Of a stretch of DNA of 64,000 bases, positions 45,234-57,503 are shown in pieces (position 1 is the stretch's first letter; the number at the start of each line of letters is the position of its first letter). A model generated the notes under the pieces. It was not told the DNA's origin, did not search any database, and was given only the letters and a program-made list of their open reading frames with translations. The stretch is from Vespa crabro (lineage: Eukaryota; Arthropoda; Insecta; Hymenoptera; Vespidae). Position numbers and translations under genes: made by a program. The stretch covers positions 17,377,258-17,441,257 of the forward strand of contig NC_060955.1 in assembly GCF_910589235.1 (NCBI RefSeq), read 5' to 3'.

Positions 45234-45536
45234 TTATATGGAATTTTTTGATATTCTGATGAGGGGGTAAAAAAGGGCCGACTCAAAGGTTCGAAAAAAG
45301 TGAGAAATAGCGCGTATTCCGTCAGCTAGTTGCTTGGGATTACGATAAAGCTTGAAAATAAGCTTACGTGGCATAAGTTTGGCTTCGGTGGACTGCAAGG
45401 AAGAAGGTTGTGAGTCAGCCGAAGACGATAGAACGGTTAGAAAATCTGTAAGAGTGGTGAGGGTAAAATTGGACAGGGCAGAGCTTGAAGGGTACAGCGG
45501 TTGGAGGGATGTTGGTTGAAGGAGAAAAGGAAGCAA
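45234..45536 (-). CDS. Unassigned open frame, about 100 codons, - strand
   Basis: The frame is open from a stop at about 45582 to TAA at 45234. It is Ser/Thr/Leu-rich at first (SALSNFTLTTLTDFLTVL), then basic (MPRKLIFKLYRNPKQLADG). Codons are mixed and repeats absent. The only in-frame ATG is at MPRKLIF, about residue 55, so as a complete gene it would be about 46 residues. No splice acceptor was found upstream and no family is recognised. Chance open frames of this size are expected in 64 kb, so I rate it low. Confidence 0.15.
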   Translation of the reverse strand: MLPFLLQPTSLQPLYPSSSALSNFTLTTLTDFLTVLSSSADSQPSSLQSTEAKLMPRKLIFKLYRNPKQLADGIRAISHFFRTFESALFYPLIRISKNSI

Positions 45537-46548
45537 AATAGTTTCGATTTTCCGAGGTCGAAACGATGAGATATGAGATTACATTTTCCCGAAAACTATT
45601 TCTATTAAGTCAAGTTACGAACTAACGTTAGAAGACTCTTCCCCCACTTTTCTTTGGAGGGGGTGATAGCGGGAAGATGGAAAAAGCGTTGAGGAGTGTT
45701 TGGTATCTTGATACGATCCTGATCGTAATAAACTTGTTACATATGTATTTGGATCTTTCTCGTGTAACGGGTGCCGTGTGCACGTTGGTAATACGTTTTA
45801 TGTGCCATGGTGGAAATAACGAACGAGCATCAAGGATATTAATAAAAATATAGACGAGAAAATAACGAGATCCTAACTTGTTTTCGCATTTTAGCTTTGT
45901 TTTTTCTATTTTTTCTTTTTTCTTTTTTTTTTTATTTATTTATTTTTATCTGTTTTCTTTTCATACCCTTATTTCTTCTTTTCCTTTATCTTTCTCATTA
46001 TGGTCTTCGTAATTTTTGCTGCTCCAACGAAAAGCTTTTATCTTATCTGATACTTTAATCTTAATATTTTCAATACGTGATATCATTTCTATCGAAATGA
46101 TTTGAGATAAAAATTAACAAGAGAAGTCGCGTCAAAGAAATCCCGTGACAAAATTTTCGCACGTGCGATCAATACACCGTCAGCGTACGTGACTGTCGAA
46201 AGTTAGTAAAAGAAAAAAAGAAAACAAAACAAAACAAAACAAAGGAAATGTAAAGAAAAGAAAAAAGATACACGCGTAAAAAACATTGGTAACGTTACCA
46301 GATCGATTTTTTATCAAAGGGCGTTTGCCTGGATTGCGGATTTTTTTCGTGTAAAAAGAAAAGAAAATAAAATAAAATGAAATAAAACAAGAAAGAAAGA
46401 GAGAAAGAAAAAAGAGAAGAGAAAGAGAGAGAGAGAGAAAGAGAGAGGGAAAAAAAAGGAAAATTTCAAACACTTATTTTGCCGTGAAAATAAATCACAT
46501 TCGTGTTAAAGCTTCGGAACTTATACGTTCGCAGAGAATAATCCATGG

Positions 46549-46759
46549 ATGGAGCATCAATCTGCGTTAAAAAGTGTGTACATGCGACGTGTGCGAACAG
46601 AAAGCGCGGAAGCCTCTGTGCTTTTACGCAAAATCAAATTACGTTTCCAAAGCTCTTTGTACCGATTCACGTTTCAGAATGTTAGACGAAGGCTCTGGTC
46701 ATTTATTCGGGTTGCCTTTGAAAGACGATGTTGAAAACAACTTTCGAAAAGACTGAACA
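46549..46759 (+). CDS. Unassigned ORF island, two overlapping + frames
   Basis: ATG at 46549 opens 61 codons (starts MEHQSALKSVYMRRVRTESA, strongly basic). A second register, open from 46574 to 46756 but without an ATG at its start, is Cys-containing (CTCDVCEQKARKPLC) and ends GLPLKDDVENNFRKD. An internal TTCACGTTTCAG (ending at 46677) resembles a 3' splice site and could start an exon in either frame. Only one register could be real and I cannot choose. Confidence 0.18.
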
Positions 46760-48452
46760 CCATTACTTATCCTCATACGAGAAGCTCTCGATCCTTACAC
46801 GCGTTTTACAAAAAAAAAATTCTATTAAGATTTCTCTTTTTTTTTTTTTTGTTTTGTTACGTCCGCAGAAAACTTTACAAATTTTTCGAAACGTCACTTG
46901 CACCCACGATCGCTCTTTTCCTTTAAAATTGACTTCTTTTTTTCTCTTCTTTTTTTCATCGTACCAGCTTTGTATCACATACATGATTTTTTTTTGTAGA
47001 TTCAAAAAGAAAAAAGAAAAAGAAGAAAGTAGCTGTAATTCGTTTAATTTATAATTTTCATTTGGTTAAATGCACGTCGCGAACGTGAAGTTCGCGAAGT
47101 CGAATGAAGTACAATGGTAATAAAATTCAAAGAATTCTTCGTTTGGACGAGACACGTGATATCGTGTTAATTACTACTTTGCTCGAGTTCTCCGGTAACA
47201 GGTCTCCATCTTTATTTCTTTTTCATGCCGTTGGTAATTAAAGGAAGCTTTTTCTACTTTTCTTAGTTTAGCCGTCGGCGACTGTACGCGAAATTGTCCG
47301 CTTTCGACGAAACTTTCAAGAAATTTTTCATAAAAGATAGTTCCCGTTATATTATTTATCCTTTTCATGCGAATTACTCATTTAATAACGTGACAAAATA
47401 TACGAGATATATAATTTTTATTCTTCATCAGAGAAATATACTCATAGAAATTCTCTTCTTTTGTTTCATTCTTTTTCTTTTTTTTTTTGTGTTTTTCTTC
47501 TTCGTTCTTTTCTTTTTTTCTTTTTTCTTTTTTTATATGTTACAACGACCATTGATCTTCTCATGTAGATTCATTGTAATTCCCTTGTTGTTTTTGATTA
47601 CTCAATAATGCCACGTTAACGTCAAAAATTAAATATATTTTTACGCAGTTTGATTTCTCTAGAGAATATCCGATTGAACTTCTGCCATATTTGATCGCTT
47701 TTAAATAAAGAATATTTCCTATTTTTCTTCTTTTATATATGTGTAAATGTATAAATAATCTTTCTCTCTTTTTCTCTCTCTATCTCTTTCGTTTCAAATT
47801 TCCACCTTCCATTATTTTGCATTTCGTTCATTTATTAGAAAAGTCAGTTAAAATACGTTCGTTGAGAAAGAAAGAAAGAGAAAAGTGGAGAGAGAGAGTG
47901 AGAGAGAGAGAGAGAGAGAAAAGTAGGTCCTTCCAATTTTTTTTTCTTTTTTGTTTTTTCGTTTTGTTCTTGCCGATTTTAACGCTGCGCTTTAATTGCG
48001 CAAATACAAAAAATAAAATATCGCGCCGCAACACAATGGTTCATTTAATCACGCTCGGGAATTTGTTAAATAAGTATTAGTACTACTTTTACATGTAAAC
48101 ATACGCGTACATACATTCTTAATACGGTTTTACCAACGGTACAGACCGTTTAATCGTCTTTGTTTTTTATTTATTCTTTTTTTCCTTGTTTAGTTTTTCG
48201 ATGTGGTTAGACCGTGAGCCAGTTTAGTTTGAAAATTTTCTTACAAACAAACAAATAAAAAAAAAAAAAGAAATTATGAAATTTCGATTGTAACGTTAAT
48301 GCCACCGTTTAATATTTACGTTATAACGTTAAAAGTATAGATTTTTCACGACAAAATTTTTTACTAGTATTTCGAGCGATCTTTAATCGTAAAACTGATT
48401 CCTTTGTTTCCTACTATCTATATTCTTCTTTCTCCTTTAACTCTTCCTTCTT

Positions 48453-48459
48453 GTATATA

Positions 48460-48491
<32 letters not shown>

Positions 48492-48525
48492 CCTATTATA
48501 TATGTACATATATAATATACCGGTT
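48453..48525. repeat. (TA)n with CATA steps
   Basis: TA repeats with several CA or CC interruptions ending in ATATACCGGT. Confidence 0.9.
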
Positions 48526-48703
48526 ATATTATTCACAGGAAACTAACAAACGATATACGTTCAAGGTATTTAATAATTATTTTATGTTCAAAATACATAC
48601 TTTCTCAAATAGTTTCTCCATATACCATGCTCGAATAATTACTTAAGTTATGCTTAATTGAAAGATTCTGATTTGAACTAGACTCAAATCTCTTTGTGTT
48701 ATT

Positions 48704-48705
<2 letters not shown>

Positions 48706-48749
<44 letters not shown>

Positions 48750-48762
48750 TTCTCTCTCTTTA
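48706..48762 (-). repeat. (CT)n microsatellite
   Basis: About 40 bases of uninterrupted CT, then CTTT-rich sequence. Confidence 0.94.
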
Positions 48763-49017
48763 TTAACTATTCTCATTATAGAATATTAAAACTAACGAGA
48801 AGCTATAACGTTCTATAATATTGAAATATCTCATATCTCATTTTCTCCAATTGTCTTGATAGTAATATTGATTCAAATGTACACTTACACTGTCAGTGCT
48901 TTAACTTATTTCAAGTATCAAACGGATTTTGATTTGGTTACTTTTATAAATGTTTATATCAGAGTAAATGGATTGCTGTAAAACAACGTGACTTTCATAA
49001 ACGTATCTCGTTTCTCT

Positions 49018-49059
49018 TATATATATATACACGCGTGCGCGCGCACACACACACACACA
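49018..49059. repeat. 42-bp alternating TA/CG/CA tract
   Basis: TATATA passes into ACACGCGTGCGCGCGC and CACACA without breaking purine-pyrimidine alternation; it is a potential Z-DNA site. Confidence 0.9.
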
Positions 49060-49516
49060 GACAGACACACATCGTCATATGTTATGGGAGTAATATATCT
49101 CTTCCATATTCGACGACATTTGATTCGATTTCATAAATTTATTGACAAATACATTTCAAAGGTTAGAGAAAAAAGTAAACGGTTCTTTTCTAGCGATTGG
49201 CACTATTCTTTTGTAGGAAATATCGTATCTACTCTATTGCAAAAGAGAGATAAAAAGGAAAGACAAAGAGAATAGGAACATAGAAATTTGAGGTATGGCC
49301 GATGTTTTCTAGCAACGCCAATACCAATAAAACCACCACCACTAACATCAATATCACCAATAGGCAACTACACCGACAAAGGAAGTTACCATTTCATTTT
49401 CGTTGACGTACAAACATCGACCTCGTCGCTAACAAGTATTTTACGGTATGCGAACATTTAAATATTCAATGTTCGGTTCAAAGCTGGTTTACTCTATTCC
49501 ATCCTCTCTTCCTTTA

Positions 49517-49569
<53 letters not shown>

Positions 49570-49570
49570 C
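49517..49570 (-). repeat. (CT)n microsatellite
   Basis: About 48 bases of CT with one TTT interruption. Confidence 0.94.
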
Positions 49571-50279
49571 ACTATGTATTCAGTTGCACTAGTGTTTTCA
49601 ATCCTATCTTCGTGTATTTTCTCGAATTTCATCAAAGTACTTGGCTAATCCGCGAAATTGATTGTGTTGTTAATATTGATTTTAAAATAATAATAAGAAA
49701 AAATTATCGTTTTACTCGTCCACATTAATGTACTTTATATATATTTATATATATATTTAGATACATATGTATGTGTGTATACATGTATATATTTACATTG
49801 GTATAATACGTTCGAAAGAAAAATCGAACAAATATCTACGTCTCTTCCGTTCATTCTTTATTTTTGGATGTATTTCGGATGGTGATGGGTGAATTCGCCA
49901 TCGTTAACCTTTCGTCCAAAGTATTAAGATACTTTCGTAGTTTTCACTTCATTTACCTTTCAACGCTATCGCTACTATTACGCGAGGGAAGATTTAAAAG
50001 GTTCCTTTAACGAGCAGCTTCATTAAAATTTGAGAGAGGACGAAGAGTATTCTGTCGTGAAATGGAATTGAACACATTTGTGTGCCTTGTATGTGTTTAT
50101 ATACCTATGTGCGTGTCATAGGTGATTTTTTTTTCTTTTTTTTTTTTATTACGAAACCAACACAAAAATCACGAACGAATTTCGATGGTACGTGGAAAAA
50201 ACGTATGATACACGGAGATACAGTAAATGGACAATTACGGAAGAAAAATTTTCATCGGTTTTTATCATAGTAACAGAGG

Positions 50280-50282
<3 letters not shown>

Positions 50283-50355
<73 letters not shown>

Positions 50356-50385
50356 TGGAGGGAGGGAGAGAGAGAAAGAGAATTT
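50283..50385 (+). repeat. (GA)n microsatellite
   Basis: About 70 bases of uninterrupted GA (50283-50353), then GGGA/GGAGG and GAAA units. It makes a long Arg/Glu frame that is an artefact. Confidence 0.95.
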
Positions 50386-50931
50386 GTAATTCCTTCTCCT
50401 TCATTGGTATTTTTCTGTTCTTACTTTTTTGTCCTTATTTTTTTCCTTATTTTTATTTTTTTTTTTTTATTTTTATTTTTTCATTTTACTTCCACCCTTT
50501 TCGCGTCTGCAGTTGCAGTGAAGTTTTACGATCGTGGTCGGACATAAAGAAGACTTACGATCGTCTGACTATCGCCACTTGTTACTACTTGCTGATAACG
50601 TCGTCGCCGATGAATATTCTTATCCTAAGAGTAACAGTTATATTATTATTTGTCTTTATATTCGACAAGAATTTGCATATTTCTTTTTATACTTTTTTAT
50701 AGTTTTTTAGTATTTACGTATAATAATAAGAATAAAAAAATGATTAAGTCGAGTTTATAAATGCATTTAACATATAATATTTTACCGTGGCTAAAAATTA
50801 CATACATATTTATTTTCTTTAATTAATTTTAATTTTTTTTTTTTTTTCTTTTTATTAGCAAGGAAGTAATATGAATAAACAGAAATACTTCGAGACAAGC
50901 TTCTCGAAATTATTATATATTTTATGAAGTT

Positions 50932-50933
<2 letters not shown>

Positions 50934-50971
<38 letters not shown>
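50934..50971. repeat. (TA)n microsatellite
   Basis: An uninterrupted TA tract of about 36 bases. Confidence 0.94.
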
Positions 50972-51360
50972 GTTTTCGTGAAATAATTCAATGATACTTG
51001 AAACTTTAGCGAGGGTGAAATATTTTTACCCGATGTACATTTACCGAACTGTGCTTTCTCGACGTTGATGTATGAATGAATTATGCTAATGAAAAACACA
51101 CTCGGTTAACTTTTTCCTAACTCTTCATCGTTCCTCTTTGTTTGTAATATAGTATGAGTAGTATGATTTTCGACATCGAAATATCATTTCTCTCTTTTTC
51201 TCTCTTTGTTCTTTCTCTCTCTTTGTTCTCCTTTCTCTCTCTCCATAGAATACTATTTTCAAAGGTATCTTGTTATTAACATGCTATCGATTTCTCTTCG
51301 CTTATCGATCTTTATTCTCCTGGAAATATTGTGCCATATGTGAAAGCAACAGCTATCACA

Positions 51361-51416
<56 letters not shown>

Positions 51417-51450
51417 TTCACTATATCTCTATTTCTCTCTTTCTACCGTT
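51361..51450 (-). repeat. (CT)n with interruptions
   Basis: An uninterrupted core at about 51370-51408, with TTT- and AT-interrupted flanks. Confidence 0.92.
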
Positions 51451-51911
51451 TCCCTCTCACTTTGGTTATATATCTAGTATATATGAAAGGGAGAGAGTTT
51501 TCCGTTCTCCAACTAGGTACATGGCAATACGAAACCGTAGCTCCAAATAAGCCGCAAAAACCACTGCGTTATTAACCCTTGGATTATCAAGTAGTGCACC
51601 TTTGCGACGTAGAGGCTTTCGCGAACAAAAACCTTATATGAAATGGACACAGGGAACGAGATTTTTCTCTCTCATTCCTCCCTTTCTATTTCTCCCTTTC
51701 TCTCTTTTTCTCTTTTTGTTCTTCTTTTGTGCAATAGCAACTCCTTTTATTTTGAAAGCATAGCCGAAAGGTGTCGAGCGAAGCTCGTGGCCACTTGTCC
51801 TCGAGTCAGTACGATAGTGAAAAATGTATCCTTTTCTAAGCAAAAAAGATAACACATATTACGGAAGATTCTAATAATTTTTTACATTATTCTTAGCGTT
51901 TAAAAAATATT

Positions 51912-51933
51912 GAACGAACGAACGAACGAACGA
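51912..51933 (+). repeat. (AACG)n tetranucleotide repeat
   Basis: Five AACG units, followed within 30 bases by degenerate AATAAC/AGTAAC units to about 52005. Confidence 0.88.
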
Positions 51934-52787
51934 AAATGGAACAATAAGAAACAAAATAAAACAATAACAACAGTAATAACAGTAACAATGACTATAATAA
52001 CAATGACAAAATATAATAGACGACTTTATCAAGCGTCGAATTTGAAGAAGGACATAATCGAGTACCCTTTTGTTTCGCGGTCCCATTCGATCGATCGGTA
52101 ATTCATCGGAAATCCATCAAATTTTAATGCAATATGAAATCTTTCCACATTGAATTTGTAGAGAACGAATTTGGTCACGTTTGTTACTTTATCGTATCAC
52201 TCGTCAAAATTTTCGAAAGAATAAATATATCCTGTTACAAATGTTAAAAATAATTTCATATGCGTTTACATAGCCTTCGAAATACTTATCTAATGAGAAT
52301 ATACGATGATGTAATAGTGCTCTGTTTTAATATATATACGTTTGTAGACGAGTGTACCGGGTGATTCGTTTAATTTCAAGTATTCGTGAACAATCTCTTG
52401 TAATAGTTGTTTATAAAATATGTATACAAGTAGTCTCGATGAAGTGTATGAAAAACTCGACAAATATATATTGTTATAATTGTAGTAACGACGTTTTTAT
52501 ATAACTTTGAACGATCATATTGCTCGTTCTCACACACACATATATATATACACACACACGCACACGCGAGATATGTCCTCTTTTTTGCAATAATTTCTCT
52601 CTCGTCAAATGCTACGAACGGGACTGAATCTCATCGTAACTCGAAATTACATCGTTTCGCTCGAAAAGCTGAAACCGTTGTTAAACCATTAACAAAGTTC
52701 AAAAACATTGAGAGTCAAATATCTAGTCGGTATCAAATTTCTGATTTTTTTTTTCTTTTCTTTCTTTCTTTTTTAATTTTTTTTATG

Positions 52788-52825
<38 letters not shown>

Positions 52826-52855
52826 CTCTTTTAAATCGCACGATTATATTCTGCC

Positions 52856-53176
52856 ATGCTTCGAACGTTAAGGGCATTCATTTCCCGTCCGTACATTTTC
52901 GTAACTTGCTTGACTAGTGTCATTATTTATTCTTTTAAAAAAGCTGAGCATCCTCTTCCAGAGTTCAAGAGTATATTGTTCCTTCTTCTATTTTCCAGGG
53001 GCGAACTAAAATTCATCCATAGCTCTATTCCCTTTAGAAGAATAATGGAGACAATGGAAAATAGAATGATGAGATTATTTCTCGATCGATTATTTTACGA
53101 AAATCCATTGAAATATTTAATCCACCTAACGTTATCTAATAATACAGTTTCTTTCTATTTCAATTTAAGACATTGA
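52856..53176 (+). CDS. Unassigned ORF, 106 codons, membrane-like N-terminus
   Basis: ATG at 52856 opens the longest ATG-initiated frame in the window that is free of simple repeats. It starts MLRTLRAFISRPYIFVTCLT, an arginine-containing amphipathic start leading to a hydrophobic stretch (about residues 13-27). That would suit a mitochondrial or membrane-targeted small protein. A second hydrophobic stretch (ILFLLLF) lies near residue 42, and a Met/Arg-rich centre (RRIMETMENRMMRLF) follows. It begins just after a CT and T/C tract. No family is recognised and base composition is close to background. By my rough estimate a few frames this long are expected by chance in 64 kb. Confidence 0.22.
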   Translation: MLRTLRAFISRPYIFVTCLTSVIIYSFKKAEHPLPEFKSILFLLLFSRGELKFIHSSIPFRRIMETMENRMMRLFLDRLFYENPLKYLIHLTLSNNTVSFYFNLRH

Positions 53177-53179
53177 ACG

Positions 53180-54140
53180 TTGTTTGTTATCGCGATATAA
53201 AAAAAAAAGAAAAAAGAAAAGGAAAAAGAAAATTATCACGAATATCAGATTAATTTAAAGTTTCATTAATATTTCAATTTTGTGGGTTCTACGAGTTAAT
53301 AATATATCTAGATAACAATCTATAGCTTATTAAATCGAGCTATAAATTGTTTATTTAACGGTGAAGAAGTATTGATCTTCAGAAGTTTTTATAACACCTA
53401 ATAAACGTTGAATGACGAATAACGAGGATAGCAACGAAGCGTTATTATCGCTCGACACGAGCGTGTATTTGATGCGTTAGTAATTTACATAAATTATCTT
53501 GGGCGTACGCTGGAAGATGATAACGCGAAAGGGATATAATCGCATTGTATATAGCAAAATGTATAGTTCGATATTTATTTAGAAAATATATAATAAACTA
53601 TTTAATTTCTTCTAACGGGTTGATTATTTTAGAAGCCTTCAACTTGAGTAACCAGCCTATTATTTCTTATAATATGCGTGTTGTTAATGGGGTTAACTTA
53701 AAAGGATTTTGGAAAGGTTTATAAAATCGTTTAATGTTGGTATTAATTTTCACATAATTATTTTATCGTTCGATAATAATGATAATTAATAAGACATTAA
53801 ATGAACGATTATCGTATTATGTATCATCGAAGAATGTAATTTTCAATTATTCCAAATTATGTTATAGTAAGAGTAAAAGGTAAATTATATTCATTATATT
53901 ATGAATTATTTCGTTTTATTGTAGTGAAGATAAATTTCTTTTTTAATAACAATTTTTAAAGGCATTAAAAAAGTTTAAAACTTGAACTCCTGCCACTGTT
54001 CGATACACCGGCCAATCCATAATGTTGATTTTATATGGAATCCATCAAAAAAGAAGTGTCTTCGAAGTTTTTATTGGAATCGACGTCGTTGGAAAAGGGG
54101 ACGAAACTTGAAGAATGATAGCAAACTCGAAGGTAGACGA
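53180..54140. other. AT-rich non-coding stretch
   Basis: No repeats longer than a short A-rich run (53197-53235) and no supportable gene. Confidence 0.65.
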
Positions 54141-54264
54141 CGTATCGTGTCGTGTCATGTCCTGGCCTGTCCTTTCCTGTCTTATTTTTTCCTATCCTGT
54201 TGTGTCGTGTCGCGTTACGTCGCGTCGTGTCCTGCCGTGTCGTATCGTGTTGTATCGTGTCGTA
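54141..54264 (+). repeat. Degenerate (CGTGT/CCTGT) pentanucleotide array
   Basis: About 24 five-base units, mostly CGTGT, TGTCC and CGTAT variants. The centre has drifted to TTTTTTCCTATCC. Period five is kept almost throughout despite many substitutions, so the array is old. Cys/Ser/Val frames across it are repeat translations. Confidence 0.88.
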
Positions 54265-54506
54265 AGATGCAGCGCTAATGTGCTATCTGAAAATGGATTG
54301 TCGCTATAAGCTATTCTAACGAGGGTATCAATAACCAAAGCTATTAGCATTAATGAAATACGTTTAGTGTTCTAATAGTACCTGTAATGCTTCTCCTCTA
54401 TCTCTCTCCTTGCTCTGATATTAATTAAAGTGAAAATTTTATGTGTGGTCACTAAGTCACGTTCTGCACATATTACAGAGAAAGAAAGAGATAGAGAGAA
54501 AGAGAG

Positions 54507-54565
<59 letters not shown>

Positions 54566-56000
54566 GCAAGCATTATGTGTGCATCTATGGATACACATGG
54601 ATATACGAAAATTGTGAAGAAATATAATTAAATTAATAAATGGGATAACAAGGGTTTTGATAAAGCGACAATGAGTGACCTAAGTAAACTAATTAAAGAA
54701 GGACGAATTGAATCGCTTAATAGTATCAACAAAAAAAACGCTAATAAGGATAATGAAGTAGGAAGTTAATTAAATTCGTAAGCGAAACAAGTTTTCAAAT
54801 TTGCAAAGTTAACAAACCTGTAAAGTTATTGACTATATTTTTTCATTTCCCATTCCCCGGTCGTTTATTAGGAATGACGAATCGAATTCTCAGCTTTATT
54901 TCGTTCCAGAAACGTCACTATTTACCCACGCTATTGTTAAGCTGTGACACAGAGAAATTACGAGTGTCAAATCGATTCTTGTATAATGAAATTCATTCAT
55001 TTTCAACGTTTGGAATGGAAGGATTAAATGCTATTGTAATTCCGTTTGTTCTCGTTTCTCGATTGGACAGAAAAAATAATTGATGTTTGTTGTCGTTTTC
55101 GTTATCATCAATTAAGAAAATATCGAATTTAAAATATTTTTAACGAGTTATTAGTTATATATAGAATAGGTTTAAGTTATCAAGCTTCAACTATCTAGTC
55201 GCTTTATCTTTTGCGGCCATTTTATATACCCGAGCATCCCTCATCATGTATTTCTCTTCGATTTAATCGTACGAAGCATACGCAAGGATAAAATCGCACG
55301 TTTCTCTTCGTACACTTTTAAGAGAATACTGCTTTTGTCTTTATTACGAGATGCAATTTATATACTTTATTCTGCAAGAAATGTTATCCAATGTTGTGGT
55401 AACTTACAATGTTTAGTTACTAGATATTATCTCAATTTTATTTACATAAAGCAGCGGAAAACGTTTATACATTATGTCAAATAAAATTCGAATTGTATTT
55501 TAAAATATTTCTATTGATTATTAAATGAATATAATTTGATTTACATTTGAAAATAAAAAAAAAAACATCACATTTTTGTGATATCTTCTTGCAATATTAT
55601 AAAATATATACATATATTTTATATATATAGATCTCATTTAAAAATCATATCGCATATACTTTTGTTAAACGAATCTCTCGAATGTCTGATAAATATCAAG
55701 AATAGTGTAATCTGAGCGTGATAAAAGTCGATATCTTTATTTAGAACTTAATCATTTTCTTCGACGTTATATAATGATCCTTTGAGCATTCAGAACTTTT
55801 GAGAAATTTAATGATTACAATGGATAAGGAGAAGCAGCGTAGAAGTAAGAGGAGTAAGAGTTATCAAGACGATCGCTCGTTATTCCTTTGACAGTAGCTT
55901 TTCGAATTGGATGCTTGAAAAATGAATCTCTACAAGAGGCATTTAATTTCGCTACTCTTTTTTCTTTACTATTCGAAGATTTTTCGTGTAGTGAGTATGC
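54265..56000. other. AT-rich non-coding stretch
   Basis: A GA tract lies at 54474-54560. The open + frame at 54829-55083 lacks an ATG near its start and is unrecognised; TTTATTTCGTTCCAG within it resembles a 3' splice site. 55090-55990 is AT-rich with nothing recognisable. Confidence 0.6.
54474..54560 (+). repeat. (GA)n microsatellite
   Basis: GAAA-type lead-in, then about 50 bases of uninterrupted GA (54511-54560). Confidence 0.95.
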
Positions 56001-56004
56001 GCGC

Positions 56005-56009
56005 GCGAA

Positions 56010-56088
<79 letters not shown>
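56005..56088 (+). repeat. (GA)n microsatellite
   Basis: GCGCGCGAAA lead-in, then about 80 bases of GA with three AAA interruptions. Confidence 0.95.
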
Positions 56089-56089
<1 letters not shown>

Positions 56090-57500
56090 TAATATAGTCT
56101 GGTGAATTTTGTGAAAAAGGGCAGAGTGATCCAGTATTTTATGCAATTAAAATTAAACGAGATTTCTTCTGTGATGCGACACAGTAAACCTTGTTTTTTT
56201 CACGAGGGATGCTCAAAGTATAGCACGACCATGAGTTTTCTCTTCTTTTCATAGGATCTTTCAACTCACGCAATGCCGCTGAGATTTCGTAATGTCGAAT
56301 GAATTCCACATAGAAATAAAGGAAAAACGGAGCGTAACGTGTTGGTACCTCGGTAATTTTCAACTCGACACCTGAAATTTTTCCTTTTCACGTGTTAATT
56401 CTACGAGTTATCTACATATATACATCGAATGTTAGTATGATCCTTATTACTTCAACCGAAAGTAAATCTTGTCAGACATCCATGATCTTTGTATTTACGT
56501 AACACTTATATACATTTTTATTAACAAATAGCTTTTATTTTAATAAAATGAAAGAAAAGTTTACAAAGTTAGTACAAAAGTTTTTAACAATTCTTTTTTT
56601 CTTTTATTTTTTTGAATCCTTGCCTGCTAAATGTTCGTATAATATATTATTAGATTGATAAGAGAAAGAAATGGAGAGAGAGGGGGGTGAGGGAGAGGGA
56701 GGGATTCTTAAATATTTTTCATTTTAAAGAAAGCTTCATAATCGCAGTTAGGTTAATAATCATACGATAGAAAGGATGAGGATTTGAGTTTAACGAATAA
56801 AATGAGATTAGGTATCTGTTTCGATTCCACTCACGAAACATATCAAATATCGATCGTGAAACAAAGAACGAAGAGAAAGAGAAAGACTTTCTCATTGTCC
56901 GGAGACATAATCCGAATGAAATTGGAGGGTTAGTCGGTCCGTGAAATCAACCATTGACCACGATTACCATTAACAGGTCCACCCTCGTTAGCTCGTTTCT
57001 CGACTTCTTCCTCATTTGAAATTCCTCTTTCACTGAAAGCGATCTAATCGTTCGTACATGTAGCTAGTTCTAATTGAACTTTCGAACTTTGGAAATGCTA
57101 ATATCAATGTCGACGAGACAGCATTTGTAGAATTGTTACTATGTGTTTATCTGACATATAATTTGTTTTATTTTTTTATTTTTCTTTTCCCCAATGCGAT
57201 TCGATCAATAATTCTGTGATTTTTTTTTTGTCGTTAAAGTAATCATTTTCTAATATCGAAATTGAGCTATGCTGGTAATACTAATAGTAATAGTCAATGG
57301 CACGCAATACGGATACGCGATCGGATCTATTATTTATCAGAAACGTTTATGGAATAAATGAGGCAAAGTTCATCAAGGAAAATGTAATATAAACGGTGAT
57401 ACGGCAAAGTATTCTTTGATCATTTGCCGAGAATTGACGTGGTTTTGCGGTACATATTGTTACATAGTTTTAATTGGAAAATCGGATTGACGAATCGAGA
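56089..57500. other. AT-rich non-coding stretch
   Basis: No repeats beyond short GA-rich sequence near 56660-56705, and no supportable gene. 56880-57110 is more balanced but stops occur in all frames. Confidence 0.65.
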
Positions 57501-57503
57501 ATA

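Larger units (their letters stand above)
44745..48440. other. AT-rich stretch with isolated open frames
   Basis: A - strand frame open over 45234-45580 (about 115 codons, first ATG only half way, no known motif) lies in a repeat-free island that is less AT-rich than its flanks. 46500-46760 is a second such island with two + frames open. Otherwise T/C runs (44790-44840, 45900-45940, 47470-47535), a homopurine tract (46380-46465) and a GA tract (47895-47920). Confidence 0.5.
48763..52855. other. AT-rich stretch with microsatellites
   Basis: No supportable gene. Contents: alternating tract (49018-49059), ACC-rich sequence (49315-49375), CT tracts (49517-49570, 51361-51450), GA tract (50283-50385), TA tract (50934-50971), AACG repeats (51912-51933), CA/TA tract (52530-52570), T/C tract (52745-52825). 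The balanced patches at 51750-51830 and 52600-52720 have no usable frame. Confidence 0.6.

Noticed and set aside
45234..45580. Relic of a transposase or reverse transcriptase
   Set aside because: No catalytic or zinc-binding motif is visible in the frame; kept only as an unassigned ORF.
52355..52385. ACCGGGTGATTCGTTTAA resembling a transposon end
   Set aside because: No matching inverted terminus or target duplication found within several hundred bases.
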